NCBI GenBank assembly: GCA_965603515.1
Contig: CBFDDH010000013.1
Span: 1 to 60,556 of the forward strand
Direction of reading: 5' to 3'
Source of the DNA: JAUVZL01 sp965603515
GTDB lineage: Bacteria > Hydrothermota > Tepidihabitantia > SM23-42
DNA length: 60,556 nucleotides
Part shown: piece by piece, positions 43,003 to 52,099 of the stretch
Numbering within the stretch: position 1 is the first letter of the stretch
How the letters are laid out: every line of letters starts with the position of its first letter
Notes under the pieces: model-generated
What the model was told of the DNA's origin: nothing
The model's database searches: none
Seen by the model: only the letters and a program-made list of their open reading frames with translations
Translations under genes and position numbers: made by a program

Positions 43003-44928
43003 TCAACGATATTTTTGTCCTAGAATCCTTACATCACCGCGTTTTGTGGTGATGTCATGCGTGTCAAAGTATATGAGCAGAGGGAGTACATATTTGCGGC
43101 TTGCACCCAGCATATCTCTGAACTGCGAAATCCTTATTTCTTTATTTTTTTTCAGGTACTCAATCAGATTCTCTTTGGCTTCAGCAACGTATTTATGATG
43201 AAATACAATAGATTCGCCGACCGAGATTAGAATACCGGAGTCTATCATATACCTGCGGGCTTTCTTTATGGTTTTTTCGTCACCGAGTCTTTGCTCTAAA
43301 ACTGCATCGTAACCCGGTGGTTTGTATGCAGCATCCAAATATAGTTTCTCGATTTTTTTCATTGCTGCATCCAGTTCTTTATCAAGGGTCACTTTGAAAT
43401 CGAAAAGGCTTATTTTATTGTCGTCACTGGTTTTTATATTTTTCTGCTCCGACATTTTATCAAGGGCGTAATTCATAAGGCTTTTGTCCATTGCTTTGCT
43501 GATATTCTTTAATAGCTCGAGTTTTGGGATACCGATATTAGTTGGATTGGTTTTGTGGTAGTTTGTTAAGACATCGAGTATTTTAGCATTCAGCTTTCCG
43601 AAGTTGCTCTGTAAGTAGTAAAGCCCCCTTGTTTTATCCAAGAGGATTGCTTTATTTTCGTTGATCATTTTATCGATTATTGCTTGAACTTCGCCAGGCA
43701 GTATACTCAAGTCATAAGCAATTTCGTCGATTTTCTGTGGTACTTCGAAGTTAGCGAGCAGGTTCTCTTCTATCATTGTGACCGTATCTCCAGTCTCAAC
43801 CTTTTGTAGATGTTCAATAAGCTTTTCATCAAAACCCTTGGCCTTGGTCGCTTTGGGTTCAATGATCGAACCGCCGCCGATCGTTGTCTGTGGTGAATAG
43901 GTTCTTATCACATACCGATCACCTACGTCACTCACTGCTGGTTTCTCAAGTCGGAACTGCGCCATTGCTTTATCACCGGGTTGGAGTATTTTCTTATCAA
44001 GAAGCACAATTCTGCCAAGGATCTCTTTGGTTCCTAGGTGGATACGTAAACGAGTAAGGTTTTTCAAAGGTTTTTCCGCTGATTTGAGTAGATATAAAGA
44101 GACATTCAGGAAATTAGACGGTTTATAATATCCTGCTTGCGTAAGGATATCGCCCCTTTGTATCTCATCTTTTTCTGTGCCGACTATGTTTATTGCAGCG
44201 CGAAATCCCGTGGTTGCTTGTTCAACTTTTTCATTATGTACCTGGATTCCTCTTACCTTTACTTTTTTATTATGGGGAAGAAGCTCAAGTGTATCGCCGA
44301 CATTTATTTTCCCGGAAAGAACTGTCCCCGCGACAACCGTCCCGAATCCTTTTATTGTGAAACATCGGTCGATCGGCAGCCTGAAGATACCACGGTCTTT
44401 TTTTGCCTGAGTTTGGGCAATGAGTTCATCGAGTATCTTCTTGAGGTTATCAATACCCTCGCCAGTGGTATTTGATACCGCTACTATCGGTGCATTCTCA
44501 AGGAACGAACCGATCATCAGTTTCTTGATATCATTAGTGACCAGGATTAACCAATCATCCTTGACCAGATCCTTCTTGGTTATGACGATAATACCTTTTC
44601 TTATTTCGAGAAGTTTAAGAACTTCAAGGTGTTCAATTGTCTGGGGCATAGGACCATCATCCGCAGCGATGACAAACATGACGAAATCAATGGTGCTGGC
44701 GCCGGCGACCATGTGACGCACAAATTTTTCATGGCCAGGTACGTCGATGATCGTTACATCGTTACCTAAGAAAGCAAACCCAAGGTCAGTGGTCATGCCT
44801 CTTTCTTTTTCTTCCTTTAATCGGTCTGGGTCATAGCCGGTCAAAGCTTTGATCAATGCACTTTTCCCGTGGTCAATATGGCCTGCAGTGCCGACAACGA
44901 TGTGGCGTTTACTCTCCATCCTATTCAT
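43003..44928 (-). CDS. selB: Selenocysteine-specific elongation factor SelB
   Basis: Brings Sec-tRNA to the ribosome at UGA codons with a SECIS. GTPase motifs 'GTAGHIDHGKSALIKAL', 'DVPGHEKFVRHMVAGA' and 'TKKDLV'; then EF-Tu-like domains 2 and 3, and winged-helix repeats in the C-terminal third (~370-641) that bind the SECIS hairpin. 641 residues. ATG at 44928; a Met four codons in is possible. The 153-base gap to selA contains a hairpin repeat. Confidence 0.95.
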   Translation of the reverse strand: MNRMESKRHIVVGTAGHIDHGKSALIKALTGYDPDRLKEEKERGMTTDLGFAFLGNDVTIIDVPGHEKFVRHMVAGASTIDFVMFVIAADDGPMPQTIEHLEVLKLLEIRKGIIVITKKDLVKDDWLILVTNDIKKLMIGSFLENAPIVAVSNTTGEGIDNLKKILDELIAQTQAKKDRGIFRLPIDRCFTIKGFGTVVAGTVLSGKINVGDTLELLPHNKKVKVRGIQVHNEKVEQATTGFRAAINIVGTEKDEIQRGDILTQAGYYKPSNFLNVSLYLLKSAEKPLKNLTRLRIHLGTKEILGRIVLLDKKILQPGDKAMAQFRLEKPAVSDVGDRYVIRTYSPQTTIGGGSIIEPKATKAKGFDEKLIEHLQKVETGDTVTMIEENLLANFEVPQKIDEIAYDLSILPGEVQAIIDKMINENKAILLDKTRGLYYLQSNFGKLNAKILDVLTNYHKTNPTNIGIPKLELLKNISKAMDKSLMNYALDKMSEQKNIKTSDDNKISLFDFKVTLDKELDAAMKKIEKLYLDAAYKPPGYDAVLEQRLGDEKTIKKARRYMIDSGILISVGESIVFHHKYVAEAKENLIEYLKKNKEIRISQFRDMLGASRKYVLPLLIYFDTHDITTKRGDVRILGQKYR

Positions 44929-44945
44929 GGTAATGTAATTAGGGC

Positions 44946-44992
44946 ACCCCTACCTTTGTCCTCCCCCTCAGAGATGGGGAAGAATAGGGGTA
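44946..44992. repeat. Imperfect palindromic repeat between selA and selB
   Basis: ACCCCTA and TAGGGGT ends with inner TCCCCCT/ATGGGGA form an imperfect hairpin. It resembles C-rich/G-rich intergenic palindromes seen in other genomes. It may only be a repeat, or may reduce read-through from selA to selB. Confidence 0.5.
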
Positions 44993-45081
44993 GATGTGGC
45001 GTTTATCCATGGTTTATTAACTGAATAAGATTGTCGAATGTTGATAGATGTCGGGATCCGCAATGACAGGGAAGCTGAACA

Positions 45082-46485
45082 TTATTGTTCATTCTTAAAA
45101 ACTGAAGCGAACGCTTGTATGATGAATTTCTCTTCACCTTTTAGTACGGTGCGGAAGTCAAGGAGAATCACACCTTCTGATACTCTGCCATAGATAGGTA
45201 TATCACACGTTCGCAATGCACGGGCAAGGTCCTGTGCCGCCATGATCTTTGGTTTTACCGCTACGACAAACGTCGGGAGTTGCTCGGTACTGAGTGAACC
45301 ACCACCGATTTCAGATACGTCCTTGTGCACAGATATCTCTATTTTCCCACCAAACTGCTTCTTCAATTTCCGCGCGCACAAGGAGGCATGCCGTTTAATA
45401 TCTTTAATAGGTTTCAAAAGGATGCTCATAACACCGTGGTTCTTGAGTAAGGTTTCTTCTTTGTGCAAGAACAGCTGCAAAGTTGCTTCCAGGGCTTCAT
45501 TTGTCATTTTATCACACCGAAGTGCCCGGGTAAGCGGATTTTTCTTTATCTTATTGATAATTCTTTCTTTGCCAATAATAATACCGCACTGAGGACCACC
45601 AATGAGTTTATCGCCACTGAAACAGATAATATCAGCGCCAGATTTGACGCTATCCTGTACAGGAGGTTCTTTGGGTAAGTTGTATTTGGAAAGGTCGATC
45701 AATGCGCCGCTTCCCAAGTCATCTATTACAGGCAAATTGTGTTTCTTGCCGAGCTCTACGAGCTCGTCGAGTGAGACCTCTTTAGTAAAACCAATAATGC
45801 GATAATTCGATTGGTGGACACGCAGCAAGGCGCCGGTGTTTTCATTGATCGCATCTTCATAGTTCACAAGATGCGTGCGGTTCGTGGCGCCAACTTCGTG
45901 CAGTGTTGCCCCGCTTTGTTCCATAATCTCCGGAATTCTGAAGGCCCCTCCAATTTCAATAAGCTGACCTCGCGATACAATAACTTCTTTATTTTTGGCC
46001 AGTGCATTAAGGATCAGGAGTGTAGCACCTGCGTTATTATTGACGATTATTCCTGCTTCAGCACCAGTTATTAGACTCAATATTTGACTGATTTTTCTGT
46101 ATCTATCTGCTCTCTTGCCTTCTTCGTCAATCTGTAGCTGAGAGTATCCGACCGAAGCATCTCGGAGGATATCAGCGATCCCGTGGCTGAATGGTGCGCG
46201 TCCAAGCCCGGTGTGGAGCACAATACCGAGTGCATTGACCGCGCGTCGAAAATATGGTCTCACTAGATCTTTGAACTCACATAGTATGCTGTTTTTAAGA
46301 AAGTCCAAATCATACTCTTCACCAGCAAGTATCCGCTCTCTGAATTCGTCGATTTTATATCGTATTATAGCAGTTACATAGTGTTGCTCTAATCGTTCAA
46401 GGAATTTCTGAAGCTCAGGCCATTGAAGTATTTTATCGACCGCGGGTATGTTACGTAGGATGTTTTGTTTTTCTGTTTCTTTCAC
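45082..46485 (-). CDS. selA: L-seryl-tRNA(Sec) selenium transferase SelA
   Basis: PLP enzyme that turns Ser-tRNA(Sec) into Sec-tRNA(Sec) using selenophosphate. 'NALGIVLHTGLGRAPF', 'VNNNAGATLLILNALA' and the PLP Lys293 in 'CFSGDKLIGGPQCG' are family motifs. 467 residues is full length. It starts with GTG; a full-consensus promoter ends five bases upstream. selD is not in the window. Confidence 0.95.
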   Translation of the reverse strand: MKETEKQNILRNIPAVDKILQWPELQKFLERLEQHYVTAIIRYKIDEFRERILAGEEYDLDFLKNSILCEFKDLVRPYFRRAVNALGIVLHTGLGRAPFSHGIADILRDASVGYSQLQIDEEGKRADRYRKISQILSLITGAEAGIIVNNNAGATLLILNALAKNKEVIVSRGQLIEIGGAFRIPEIMEQSGATLHEVGATNRTHLVNYEDAINENTGALLRVHQSNYRIIGFTKEVSLDELVELGKKHNLPVIDDLGSGALIDLSKYNLPKEPPVQDSVKSGADIICFSGDKLIGGPQCGIIIGKERIINKIKKNPLTRALRCDKMTNEALEATLQLFLHKEETLLKNHGVMSILLKPIKDIKRHASLCARKLKKQFGGKIEISVHKDVSEIGGGSLSTEQLPTFVVAVKPKIMAAQDLARALRTCDIPIYGRVSEGVILLDFRTVLKGEEKFIIQAFASVFKNEQ

Positions 46486-46490
46486 GATGA

Positions 46491-46519
46491 ATTATAAATA
46501 AAAAGCCATGGAATGTCAA
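46491..46519 (-). promoter_or_regulatory. selA promoter, full consensus, leaderless type
   Basis: Minus strand TTGACA (46514-46519), 17-bp spacer, TATAAT (46491-46496), five bases, GTG start. It lies in the 47-base gap after the activator ATPase, so selA-selB can be transcribed independently of the corrinoid cluster. Confidence 0.82.
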
Positions 46520-46532
46520 GCATATTACGTTA

Positions 46533-47255
46533 TCAGAGTGAAACCGCTGCTCCAATCGCACCGATGAACTGCGGGTTTTCCGGGACCACAATATCCTTAT
46601 GCGTCCGTTTCAGTGCCTTTACAAGACCGGGATTGAGTGCCCCGCCACCGCAGAACAGGATTGGCTCCTCAATGCCGATTTGTGCACCTAGATTAACGAT
46701 CCTGCGCAGAAGTGAATCACAGACTCCAGCAACGATATCCTTGATTTCTTTTCCTTCAGCTGTAAGACTGAGGATTTCAGATTCTTCCATTACCACACAT
46801 AGAGAATCAATGGTTTCTGGATTCTTAGATTGGAGTGCAAGTCTTCCGAATTCTTCGAGAGTGAGATCTAAAGCCTGGGCAATTTTTTCAACAAAATTAC
46901 CAGTTCCAGCAGCGCATCGATCATTCATGACAAAACGGCTGATCCTCGCATCACGGATTTTTATTATTTTGCTATCCTGGCCACCGATATCAATAATTGT
47001 ATGGATTGTTGGATCTACAGCACACGCACCACGGGCAAATGCAGAAATTTCAGTTACGATAAGATCGGCTTCAGTGATGAGGTTACGACCAAAACCAGTA
47101 GCAGCAATCGCATCAAAATCACCCAACTCGGCCTTCACTTTTTCAATAGCGCTTTTGGGTTTATAGGCTGTGTCGATAACGCATTGCTTTTTTACTCCGT
47201 TGTCAAAAAGTACACCTTTGGTATAACATGAGCCTACATCTAATCCTAGTACCAT
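46533..47255 (-). CDS. ATP-dependent activator of 2-hydroxyacyl-CoA dehydratase/benzoyl-CoA reductase type (HgdC/BcrD-like)
   Basis: ASKHA-fold ATPase that holds a [4Fe-4S] cluster between two subunits and uses ATP to inject one low-potential electron into a partner enzyme. 'LGLDVGSCYTKGV' and 'IDIGGQDSK' are the phosphate motifs. The cluster ligands are Cys114 ('NDRCAAGTGNF') and Cys153 ('DSLCVVMEESEIL'), 39 residues apart as in the characterised HgdC. 240 residues. Last gene of the cluster, overlapping the MtaA-like gene upstream. The partners should be the two dehydratase-like subunits in the same operon. Confidence 0.92.
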   Translation of the reverse strand: MVLGLDVGSCYTKGVLFDNGVKKQCVIDTAYKPKSAIEKVKAELGDFDAIAATGFGRNLITEADLIVTEISAFARGACAVDPTIHTIIDIGGQDSKIIKIRDARISRFVMNDRCAAGTGNFVEKIAQALDLTLEEFGRLALQSKNPETIDSLCVVMEESEILSLTAEGKEIKDIVAGVCDSLLRRIVNLGAQIGIEEPILFCGGGALNPGLVKALKRTHKDIVVPENPQFIGAIGAAVSL

Positions 47256-48289
47256 GACACCTCCTTTGAAGAACTGATAAATGCTTTGACATTTTCAATG
47301 GGTGTCCGGACCGGTACTTCGCAACCGGTTGAGGCTATATACCCTTTTGAAGAAAGCATTCCTTTTTTCACCATTTCTCTTACTTTCTTTCTTATCTCAT
47401 TAGGTGAGGAAAAGGCAATTGCGGATGTGCTGAAATTACCGACAATGCGCATTTTATCTGATAATCTATCCAAGGCAAGCGAAATATCCACTTTGTCCAG
47501 ACTGATAAGATCGGCGCCAGTATCTGGTAGAAGATCAAGGATCGGTTCGGTCTCGCCGCAGATATGGAGAATGATATCGAGGTCATAGCGATGGAGAAAA
47601 TCAATGAGCTTTTGCTCATAGGGCAGTGCGAATGTCTTATAGGCTTGGGGACTTATGACACTTGATGAAGCGAGTGGGTCGACAAGGATAGGAAGACCTC
47701 CAGCATTTATGATGTGATAGCAAAATTCAATTGCTGCCTGAAGGCTAATCTCCAGTATTTCATTGATTAGTCCTGGTTGCTTGATTGTCTGGATTAAGAA
47801 CTTGCTGGGATCAGAAAGCATCATACCTGTGGTAAATGGTGCTGGCACATAGGCAAGGATGGGTACTTCATCTCCGATTGCAGCGTAAGCGTATTCGATA
47901 GCTTCAAGATATACGGGAAGCCGCTTATCGTGTCGGGGGTCAGGGATATTTATGTCCGCAAGACGCTGTTTTGCCAGGATTGGGGTTTTGATGATTGGTA
48001 GGTCATCGTCTGGATATTCAAAATCAGACCCCATTGCTTCTGCTATGATCCCGACTTCTGAGAAAAAACCAAGGGCATCATATTGGTACTCTTCAAAAGC
48101 AGCAAGCTGTGCCTGAGCCATTGATTTACCATGTGTGTAATATCTCTTCAAAGGCATCTTGGCAACATACGCTGCATGGGACGTGACAAGCGGCATAATA
48201 TTGCACCTGTCTGGTTTTTCGTCGATTAATAGCAAGCCAAAACGTTCTCTTGGCGTGAGAATTTCGCGTTTACTATTTCCTTTGTTCAT
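47246..48289 (-). CDS. MtaA/uroporphyrinogen-decarboxylase-like methyltransferase, copy 1
   Basis: TIM-barrel family that includes methylcobamide:CoM methyltransferases. The zinc ligands of that group are present: His and Cys in 'ILHICGETEPI' and a later Cys in 'STGCEVPVRTP'. Typical strand ends 'ILVDPLASSSVISPQAY' are visible. 347 residues from the Met at 48289, which overlaps the dehydratase-like gene by 17 bases; the longer frame upstream lies inside that gene. Such proteins move methyl groups between a corrinoid protein and a thiol or other acceptor. Acceptor unknown. Confidence 0.87.
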   Translation of the reverse strand: MNKGNSKREILTPRERFGLLLIDEKPDRCNIMPLVTSHAAYVAKMPLKRYYTHGKSMAQAQLAAFEEYQYDALGFFSEVGIIAEAMGSDFEYPDDDLPIIKTPILAKQRLADINIPDPRHDKRLPVYLEAIEYAYAAIGDEVPILAYVPAPFTTGMMLSDPSKFLIQTIKQPGLINEILEISLQAAIEFCYHIINAGGLPILVDPLASSSVISPQAYKTFALPYEQKLIDFLHRYDLDIILHICGETEPILDLLPDTGADLISLDKVDISLALDRLSDKMRIVGNFSTSAIAFSSPNEIRKKVREMVKKGMLSSKGYIASTGCEVPVRTPIENVKAFISSSKEVSWY

Positions 48290-49676
48290 GCAGGACCTCA
48301 GCAAAAGCCTGTAATCTAGTTTTGATCTGTTCGGTGATACCAAAAGGCGCGGGAACGTCAATAGCGAGTACTGGTTTATCTTTGAGCAATCGCTCCATTA
48401 ATTTTGTCTCCATTGCGCAGTGAGAACCACCCAGCATGTTGGTAATCAAGATACCCTCAATCTTGCCTGTCTTCATTGCTTTATTTATTGGACTAATACG
48501 TTGTGCTGTGGAACCAATCAGTGACGCTTGCATAAAGGACTGAGCTAGTGCACGGAATGGTTCCATTTGCTCATCAATTCCAACGATGGCTTGATTAATA
48601 ACATACTCAGTATCTACTACGCGCAAACCAAGGTCTTCAACGTAATCCAGCAAATAGGGGTCTGCTGTTGGATTAACCCAGGCAATGGGTATTGCATCTT
48701 CAGTAAGGATACCTTTCTTCTTTTGCACACGACTTTCAATGGTGTCATGTATCATTTCGAGAATGCGAATCCATTCATCCATATCTGCATAACCATAGAG
48801 ATTACCGAATTCAATGGTCATCAGTTCGAGGGCAGGGAAAGGTGCAATCGTTGCTTCGTATGTAGCCTGTTTGATTTTTTCGACGAGTTCTCTTACTCGA
48901 TTAGCTTTCTTTATAGAGACGGCGAGCAAATCCAGATCATCAATACCGGTTAATTCGCCCATTTTTTGCCACACTTTCTTATATTCTTCAATAAGATACT
49001 CTTCAAAACGCCGGGGATACTTACTTCCATTTTTTGTTGTTACATACGAAGTCATAGTGTCGTGTCTAGTAGGTGAGCGTCTCCCTGGTGCTTCGAGCCA
49101 CATAAAGTCATACCCCAGGTGCTCGATAGATTGCATGATGCATGAATAATCATCACAGGTCGCACCGGTTGAGGCAAAGATATAGTCTGGTTTTGGGAAA
49201 TATGCCTTCTTGAAAAAAGCGGCAAGTGCGGCTCGAGAAAAACATGCTGCTTCGGGTGCTCCTAATTCAGAAGCCATATCAAGCAACACGGTCGATTCAT
49301 TGAAGAATGGAGTCCACCAGATACACTCGGGATAAAATGGTACACAATTAGGAAATGCCATCACAATGATCGATACTATCCCAAGGTCGCCCATGGTTGC
49401 AATGACCTTTTTACGACTTTGCTTCGCTCTAAATAAGCGTTCTGATTCGTTGAAAACAAACCCCCACATCCTTAATGCGGCAAGAGAATTATCTAACCTA
49501 AGACGCCTGAGTTCACGTGCTCCATAAAGCATGAATGTTGCTGGTGGTTGCAGATAGATTCCCCAATCATGGTTATTATAATAGATGAATTTCTTGATGA
49601 TTTTGTTATCGATGTTCCTAAATTGCATACTCCATTCGTCAAGGGTTATTTTCTTTGGTTCACGGTCTCTATACAT
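48273..49676 (-). CDS. 2-hydroxyacyl-CoA dehydratase (HgdB/BcrC)-like subunit, large
   Basis: Member of the family that carries an Fe-S cluster and does ATP-activated reductive chemistry. Three well-spaced Cys are candidate ligands: Cys145 ('AACFSRAALAAF'), Cys174 ('GATCDDYSC') and Cys420 ('GGSHCAMETKL'). 467 residues, with an N-terminal ~90-residue extension. No CoA-dependent pathway gene (CoA transferase, acyl-CoA dehydrogenase) is nearby, so the substrate is probably not an acyl-CoA. Begins 27 bases after the smaller subunit, without a clear ribosome-binding site. Confidence 0.85.
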   Translation of the reverse strand: MYRDREPKKITLDEWSMQFRNIDNKIIKKFIYYNNHDWGIYLQPPATFMLYGARELRRLRLDNSLAALRMWGFVFNESERLFRAKQSRKKVIATMGDLGIVSIIVMAFPNCVPFYPECIWWTPFFNESTVLLDMASELGAPEAACFSRAALAAFFKKAYFPKPDYIFASTGATCDDYSCIMQSIEHLGYDFMWLEAPGRRSPTRHDTMTSYVTTKNGSKYPRRFEEYLIEEYKKVWQKMGELTGIDDLDLLAVSIKKANRVRELVEKIKQATYEATIAPFPALELMTIEFGNLYGYADMDEWIRILEMIHDTIESRVQKKKGILTEDAIPIAWVNPTADPYLLDYVEDLGLRVVDTEYVINQAIVGIDEQMEPFRALAQSFMQASLIGSTAQRISPINKAMKTGKIEGILITNMLGGSHCAMETKLMERLLKDKPVLAIDVPAPFGITEQIKTRLQAFAEVLHEQRK

Positions 49677-49703
49677 ATATTTACCAATGACCAGTGTTTA
49701 TGA

Positions 49704-50681
49704 TCATGGACATAGTATTTCTCCAAAAGCAGCAATTCTCGTTTTCAATTGGCCCGTTCTCTGAGAGGAATAATCGTTTCTTATACGCAGTAAAGGTAAG
49801 CCAAATGTATTCTCCATTTTTTTTAGTTCGAATTCATACGCATCGCAATAGTCTAGAGTGAATGCGATCACGCCAATGCATTTCCGCTCGGCAATCTGTT
49901 TCATAACGTGCTCGTAGAACGCCTTATTCGGTCGTCGATAAATACACGGTGGTTGGTTATGATAAGCATTCTTGATTCCACTTAAGGTTCTTTCCGCAAT
50001 AGAAATATTCAGGAACGTTGATATGCCGCATACAAAGTCACCGACGATGCGTAAATCTACCTCGAGAAGTTCGATAAATTCGCGGCTTTCATACGATACT
50101 TCGCTACCAACAAGATACACCCTTGGTTTATCCGATAGTTTCTTAGCTATATCTGGAATGGTATCAAGCTCGCCCTTATAATAGTGGGTTGCTGCTTTCT
50201 GAAAATCCGAAGATGAAACGGTTGAAGGTTCACCATGCCTTGCTCTATCGTATTTTCGAAAGACATTGCGTGTTGCTTCCCACTTATCAATCTCATGAGT
50301 CAATCCATCCATGATATTACGGTTCGATAGATGACTTAGGGAGTCGATAAGCCAGTCAATTTCGTCGTCATGTATCTTCTGGTTATATGTTCTCGGTTGA
50401 TGCATCAGGTAGCACGGTATTTTTGTGTGCTCGCCAAGGATATCAAACATCCTTCGCGACATATCACATCCTGTGGTACCAACGAGCGCCGCGAAATCGG
50501 ATTTGTTTTCTATGACGTAAGCGATATTTGCCCGGACTAGCGGACACGCGTCAATCCGGGCATACTGGGTACCGTGCTGCATAAGGTCGTAATCACCATG
50601 CAATAGACAATGGGGTCTAAACCCGGTGGCGGAAAGGATTTCCACTGGGATATATGGATAAGTATAGCCGATCAGTTCCAT
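49704..50681 (-). CDS. 2-hydroxyacyl-CoA dehydratase-like subunit, small
   Basis: Second family member, 325 residues. Candidate cluster ligands are Cys46 ('DACPLVRAN'), Cys72 ('TTGCDMSRR') and Cys279 ('DYCDAYEFELKKM'). With the larger protein it could form a heterodimer as HgdAB or BcrBC do. ATG overlaps the end of the RACE gene by ten bases. The stop is TGA, directly after Cys-Pro; reading through as selenocysteine would add only Ser before a TAA, so I do not call a selenoprotein. Confidence 0.83.
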   Translation of the reverse strand: MELIGYTYPYIPVEILSATGFRPHCLLHGDYDLMQHGTQYARIDACPLVRANIAYVIENKSDFAALVGTTGCDMSRRMFDILGEHTKIPCYLMHQPRTYNQKIHDDEIDWLIDSLSHLSNRNIMDGLTHEIDKWEATRNVFRKYDRARHGEPSTVSSSDFQKAATHYYKGELDTIPDIAKKLSDKPRVYLVGSEVSYESREFIELLEVDLRIVGDFVCGISTFLNISIAERTLSGIKNAYHNQPPCIYRRPNKAFYEHVMKQIAERKCIGVIAFTLDYCDAYEFELKKMENTFGLPLLRIRNDYSSQRTGQLKTRIAAFGEILCP

Positions 50682-52099
50682 GGCGCCAGTTTAAGTGATG
50701 ATACGAACACTTCTTGAAAATCAGGTTGAGCAGCAAGATCAATGTGGGTACTCAATTCACGTATGTATTCGGACTGGCTGAGTATCTTGTTACTCTGTAT
50801 TGTTTTTATTGCGCCTTGGAGTGGTAAGTCCTTCTTGAATGATATTTTTTGAATGCCTCTTGGTAAAAGCCCAATTCTGATCAGTGCCTTGATATTCAGT
50901 TTTGAGCCGAACTCACCGGTGATAACTGCTTCATCAACTTTTTCTGGTCTGATCCTTGCTCGGTTCAATAGCATTTTGATCCCGCTATGGATGGCACCAG
51001 TGGCAAGTTGGAGTTTGCGGATATCCCCTTGACTAATGTCTATCCAGGAAAGTTGCACAGCATGTTTGAGCCTGCCGTTATCTTTGAGTATGCCTTGGCT
51101 CAGAAGAATCGCCATAAGATCAATCAAACCTGAGGCGCACAGCCCAATAGGTTTTTCTTTGTTGATCGTATGAAATCTAAAGTTTCCCTTTGAGTATGAA
51201 ACTTGATCTATTGCTCCGGGAATAGCCAGGCAACCGCAATCTACACCGATACCTTCAAAAGCAGGACCTGCTGCTGTCGAAGCTGCATAGATATTCTTCC
51301 CGTGTATCAAAACGACTTCCCCATTTGTTCCAAGATCAATGTACAAACTATTCTTACCGCTTTTGTGCATTCGGCTTGCAAGTATTCCAGAGATCGTATC
51401 GCCACCGACAAAACCACCAATAATCGGGAAGACGTAGCGCGGAGGGTTTTTCAGGAAGATACCTTTATTTAGATTGCTCGTAAATGGATACTGTGCAAAG
51501 CCATTGACCGGTTCATGAAGATAAAATGAGAGCATTACCGGGTTGCCCACAATAATTGTGATTGCAGGTTTTTGTATGCCCAAGCAGTTTCTCAGTTGCT
51601 TGAGGCTCGAGTGCAACAGTATGCGCAGGATATCATATTTACCGTCAATGGATGCGCTAATTCTTGTAATGATGTCGCCACCAATGCTGTTTTGAAGATT
51701 GTAGACTTTGCATATTTTCTCGATGTTCCCATTTTTCAGATTCACGGCTGCTCCTTTGATCACTGTAGTACCGATATCGAGAGCCAATCCGTAATAGGGT
51801 TTTAGCCTGGTGGATTTCACTTTTTTAAGACACGGGATATCGATCGTCATATCGCGAGTGATTTTGTGCTGACAGGCAAGACGGTAACCTTGTTTGAGTG
51901 CGCTTTGTGGGATAAATAAGGTCTCGCGTTCATCCGGAGGTTTTTGGGGAGTGATGATTCTTACGCGGCATGAACCGCATCTACCCTTACCACCGCAGGT
52001 GGCAATGATCGGGATGCCGTTTTTGGCAAGACAATCAATAAGTTTAGTGGATTTTTTTACCTTGAAAGCGCCGTGTCGTTTAATTGTCAGTATACTCAC
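50672..52099 (-). CDS. Reductive activator of corrinoid proteins (RACE/RACo-like, ferredoxin + DUF4445)
   Basis: Restores Co(II) to the active Co(I) state in corrinoid proteins with ATP and an Fe-S electron. A [2Fe-2S] ferredoxin domain shows Cys35, Cys41 and Cys44 ('TCGGKGRCGSC') and Cys76 ('RLACQ'). After a linker the ASKHA-like domain begins with 'GLALDIGTTVIKGAAV' (~105) and has 'YIDLGTNGEVVLI'. 475 residues, shorter than classical RACo (which has an extra linker domain). GTG start overlapping the MtaA-like gene by 20 bases. Confidence 0.9.
   Translation of the reverse strand: MSILTIKRHGAFKVKKSTKLIDCLAKNGIPIIATCGGKGRCGSCRVRIITPQKPPDERETLFIPQSALKQGYRLACQHKITRDMTIDIPCLKKVKSTRLKPYYGLALDIGTTVIKGAAVNLKNGNIEKICKVYNLQNSIGGDIITRISASIDGKYDILRILLHSSLKQLRNCLGIQKPAITIIVGNPVMLSFYLHEPVNGFAQYPFTSNLNKGIFLKNPPRYVFPIIGGFVGGDTISGILASRMHKSGKNSLYIDLGTNGEVVLIHGKNIYAASTAAGPAFEGIGVDCGCLAIPGAIDQVSYSKGNFRFHTINKEKPIGLCASGLIDLMAILLSQGILKDNGRLKHAVQLSWIDISQGDIRKLQLATGAIHSGIKMLLNRARIRPEKVDEAVITGEFGSKLNIKALIRIGLLPRGIQKISFKKDLPLQGAIKTIQSNKILSQSEYIRELSTHIDLAAQPDFQEVFVSSLKLAPWN

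Noticed and set aside
46513..47166. Long plus-strand open frame of 217 codons
   Set aside because: It is the antisense shadow of the activator ATPase, whose motifs are complete on the minus strand.
48290..48361. Longer N terminus for the first MtaA-like protein
   Set aside because: The extra 24 codons lie within the dehydratase-like gene and do not match the family; the Met at 48289 fits better.
49704..49709. TGA after Cys-Pro at the end of the small dehydratase-like subunit as a selenocysteine codon
   Set aside because: Read-through would add only Sec and Ser before TAA, and no SECIS-like hairpin follows; a normal stop is simpler.
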